Below, in pieces: positions 62,573 to 64,000 of a DNA stretch of 64,000 nt. The DNA is from Candidatus Heimdallarchaeota archaeon. GTDB taxonomy: Archaea > Asgardarchaeota > Heimdallarchaeia > Heimdallarchaeales > Kariarchaeaceae. The translations under genes were made by a program, and so were the position numbers. The notes beneath the pieces were generated by a model that was given only the letters and a program-made list of their open reading frames with translations, was not told the origin of the DNA and ran no database searches. Where the stretch lies: the NCBI GenBank assembly GCA_030149205.1, contig JASBSB010000003.1:248001-312000 (forward strand), given 5' to 3'. Numbering within the stretch: position 1 is the first letter of the stretch; the number at the start of each line of letters is the position of its first letter.

Positions 62573-63595
62573 TTAAATGAAATCATACAATGACTTAGCA
62601 TTATCTAAAGTGAATGTAACTGGATCATCAACTGGATAACACAACAACTTTGTTCGACTGTGAACTGACCCTGGAAGTCTAATTAACCTTTTAATGTCAA
62701 TTGTGACTTTGTGATCTATCCGAGGGTATCTATATTTGATGAGTGTAGGTAGAAAAGTATCATCAAAATTTATTTTCCGTGGTACAATATCTACCAGATT
62801 TGGATGAGTAATTGAAGCATATTTCTCTCTAAGTGTTTTCAATGCCTGTTTTTTAATACCCATTTCAAAAAAAACTTCATTGGGGGTTGAAAAGAGAAAA
62901 TTTTGTCCTAGCAACCTGAAAATTCGACTTTTAAGTTGCTCTGCTGAATTTTTCAAACTTTCAACACGTTGTTCTCCTAATGGATCGTGAATTAATAACA
63001 TGTAATTAATCAAGGCGGTTCTCTGTTCCGTATCCATAATGAATGCATCGGGGTCAAGAATCCAACAATGATAGCCACGACCACCAGAAAACAACCAATG
63101 AATGTTTTTGAACCCAAAATCATCCTTGAGTGTCTCATCTATAATCGCTGCTGCATCTTGCAACAATGGCCAACAGGCAGGGCAAACTGATTTCTTGCCC
63201 TTGCATTCGCAGTCTCTCACTGGGTCATATTCATTTCCATCTAAATCAAAAATTAATTCCCTACCAACCCAGTTTGTCTGATGGATTGAAAGCCCCGGAC
63301 GATTTAAAACCTTAGTATGAACAGGTTCATCGTATTCTGCACCGATGTAAGCCCCTGTTACTGTAAAGCTTGATAAGTACTCAACCAAATAATTTGGTTG
63401 TTCAAAAGACCTGTTCCTAGTGAACCCTTTGTCCTCAATTTCAAATCCAAACTCTCTAAATTTAAATTTATTAGAGTCAATTAACTTTAGAAGAAGGTTG
63501 ATATCAAAACTTTTGGAATAGTACCGCTTTAAATCATCACTGAAATTTCCCTTCCTCGATGATTCTTCCAGTCCACCTTCTTCATCCCTTTTCAA
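62573..63595 (-). CDS. priS: DNA primase small (catalytic) subunit PriS
   Basis: The archaeal/eukaryotic primase that makes RNA/DNA primers with PriL (not in this window). It has 340 residues. The catalytic DxD is Asp117/Asp119 in RELIFDLDG, with the SGGRGYHCW phosphate-binding segment at ~170-178 (His176). A zinc knuckle sits between, at C129, C131, C138 and C141. Later segments include KYRYPRIDHKVTIDIKRLIRLPGSVHSRTKL, strongly conserved. The start is TTG at 63595; no in-frame ATG precedes the conserved DLKRYYSKSF. Confidence 0.95.
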   Translation of the reverse strand: MKRDEEGGLEESSRKGNFSDDLKRYYSKSFDINLLLKLIDSNKFKFREFGFEIEDKGFTRNRSFEQPNYLVEYLSSFTVTGAYIGAEYDEPVHTKVLNRPGLSIHQTNWVGRELIFDLDGNEYDPVRDCECKGKKSVCPACWPLLQDAAAIIDETLKDDFGFKNIHWLFSGGRGYHCWILDPDAFIMDTEQRTALINYMLLIHDPLGEQRVESLKNSAEQLKSRIFRLLGQNFLFSTPNEVFFEMGIKKQALKTLREKYASITHPNLVDIVPRKINFDDTFLPTLIKYRYPRIDHKVTIDIKRLIRLPGSVHSRTKLLCYPVDDPVTFTLDNAKSLYDFI

Positions 63596-63633
63596 CCAAA
63601 AACCCTACTTATTATTCTATATAAACTAAGCTT

Positions 63634-64000
63634 TTAAAGTGCTTCCATCTTCCTTGTTCTTAATAAATTTAGCCAAAGTACTATTCGAATGAAAAAGAGG
63701 GGAGGATAAAACAAATTAAGCCCGGTAAGTCCAATATAGAACTCTTGATATTTCTTTGTGGCAAGCAAAAGAATTCCAAATGATATTGCCAGGTAAATAT
63801 TTAGATATAGAATTGACTGTAACCCAAAAATTGCTGTGGAGAAACCTCCTAGGTCAAAAACTTGTAGAAAAATAATCTTTAGAACAAGGCTAACAAAACT
63901 AAGCTTCAAAACCTCTATTAACGCATAAAACAATATTGTAAAAGCAATTGATACAATAATACTAACAACTGACAGAACCCTAGATTTTACAAAATAAATT
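63634..64000 (-). CDS. Polytopic membrane protein, 5' end beyond window
   Basis: A minus-strand frame runs from the stop at 63634-63636 to the window edge with no stop (about 122 codons). Although a TTG exists at 63933, the sequence above it encodes another hydrophobic segment (RVLSVVSIIVSIAFTILFYALIEV), so the true start probably lies outside. About four membrane segments are visible, and the last ends in LLRTRKMEAL. No family recognised. Confidence 0.6.
   Translation of the reverse strand, partial: IYFVKSRVLSVVSIIVSIAFTILFYALIEVLKLSFVSLVLKIIFLQVFDLGGFSTAIFGLQSILYLNIYLAISFGILLLATKKYQEFYIGLTGLNLFYPPLFFIRIVLWLNLLRTRKMEAL

Noticed and set aside
1..64000. CRISPR arrays, insertion sequences or prophage genes
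   Set aside because: No regularly spaced direct repeats, transposase or phage proteins were found on reading the window.

Overview
The window is AT-rich, gene-dense archaeal DNA. Archaeal marks are a 20S proteasome alpha/beta pair, ribosomal proteins eS1, eS6, eS24, eS31 and eL15, Rpo7 and Spt4, aIF2-gamma and aIF5B, archaeal-type AlaRS, ValRS and PheRS, protein subunits of RNase P, the small subunit of the archaeal/eukaryotic primase, and a class III pilin-like signal. On top of these sit eukaryote-like genes: a Rab/Ras-type small GTPase, a longin-like protein, a winged-helix array ending in a RING-like finger, and a GT22 (PIG-B/ALG12-type) mannosyltransferase. I infer an Asgard archaeon, probably of the Heimdallarchaeia side. 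No species can be named from the sequence alone.

Layout. 0-8 kb: a tandem winged-helix regulator cut by the window edge, an MCP-like membrane protein, a GalT-like protein, psmB-psmA, a stand-alone OppF-type ATPase, a large unrecognised helical protein and tRNA-Thr(CGU). 8-15 kb: a LolD-type ATPase, eS1, small RHH and zinc proteins, a MazG-like protein, membrane proteins, SerRS and the XTP/dITP pyrophosphatase. 14.5-19 kb: the longin-winged-helix gene with a perfect palindrome in front of it, pdxS-pdxT (vitamin B6), and the winged-helix/RING protein. 19-26 kb: two large secreted proteins, one a subtilase, and the GT22 enzyme. 26-35 kb, all minus strand: valS, the small GTPase, pheT-pheS, and the eL15 / COG1325 / Rpp30 / Pop5 cluster, with a C/D-box sRNA candidate on the plus strand between pheS and pop5. 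35-42 kb: a 1498-residue subtilase and a metzincin-like protease. 42-53 kb: alaS, a Nudix hydrolase, a DSP-like phosphatase, a 7Fe ferredoxin, ndk, aIF5B, a SufS-like pseudoenzyme and ornithine aminotransferase. 53-57.5 kb: the information-processing block spt4 / dephospho-CoA kinase / eS24 / eS31, rpo7, eS6 / aIF2-gamma / PIN, rearranged from its usual single operon. 57.5-64 kb: a giant pilin-like protein, a secreted LanC-like toroid, a YdjM-like membrane protein, PriS and a membrane protein cut by the window end.

Two themes link the genes. One is core translation and RNA processing in recognisable but reshuffled archaeal clusters. The other is a heavy investment in the cell surface: two subtilases, a metzincin-like protease, a LanC-like toroid, Ig-like proteins and a giant pilin-like protein, most with an N-terminal signal and a single C-terminal membrane anchor. 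Promoters often place a TATA box about 25-30 nt before the start codon, implying leaderless mRNAs, while internal operon genes overlap or carry Shine-Dalgarno motifs. No CRISPR array, insertion sequence or phage gene was seen.
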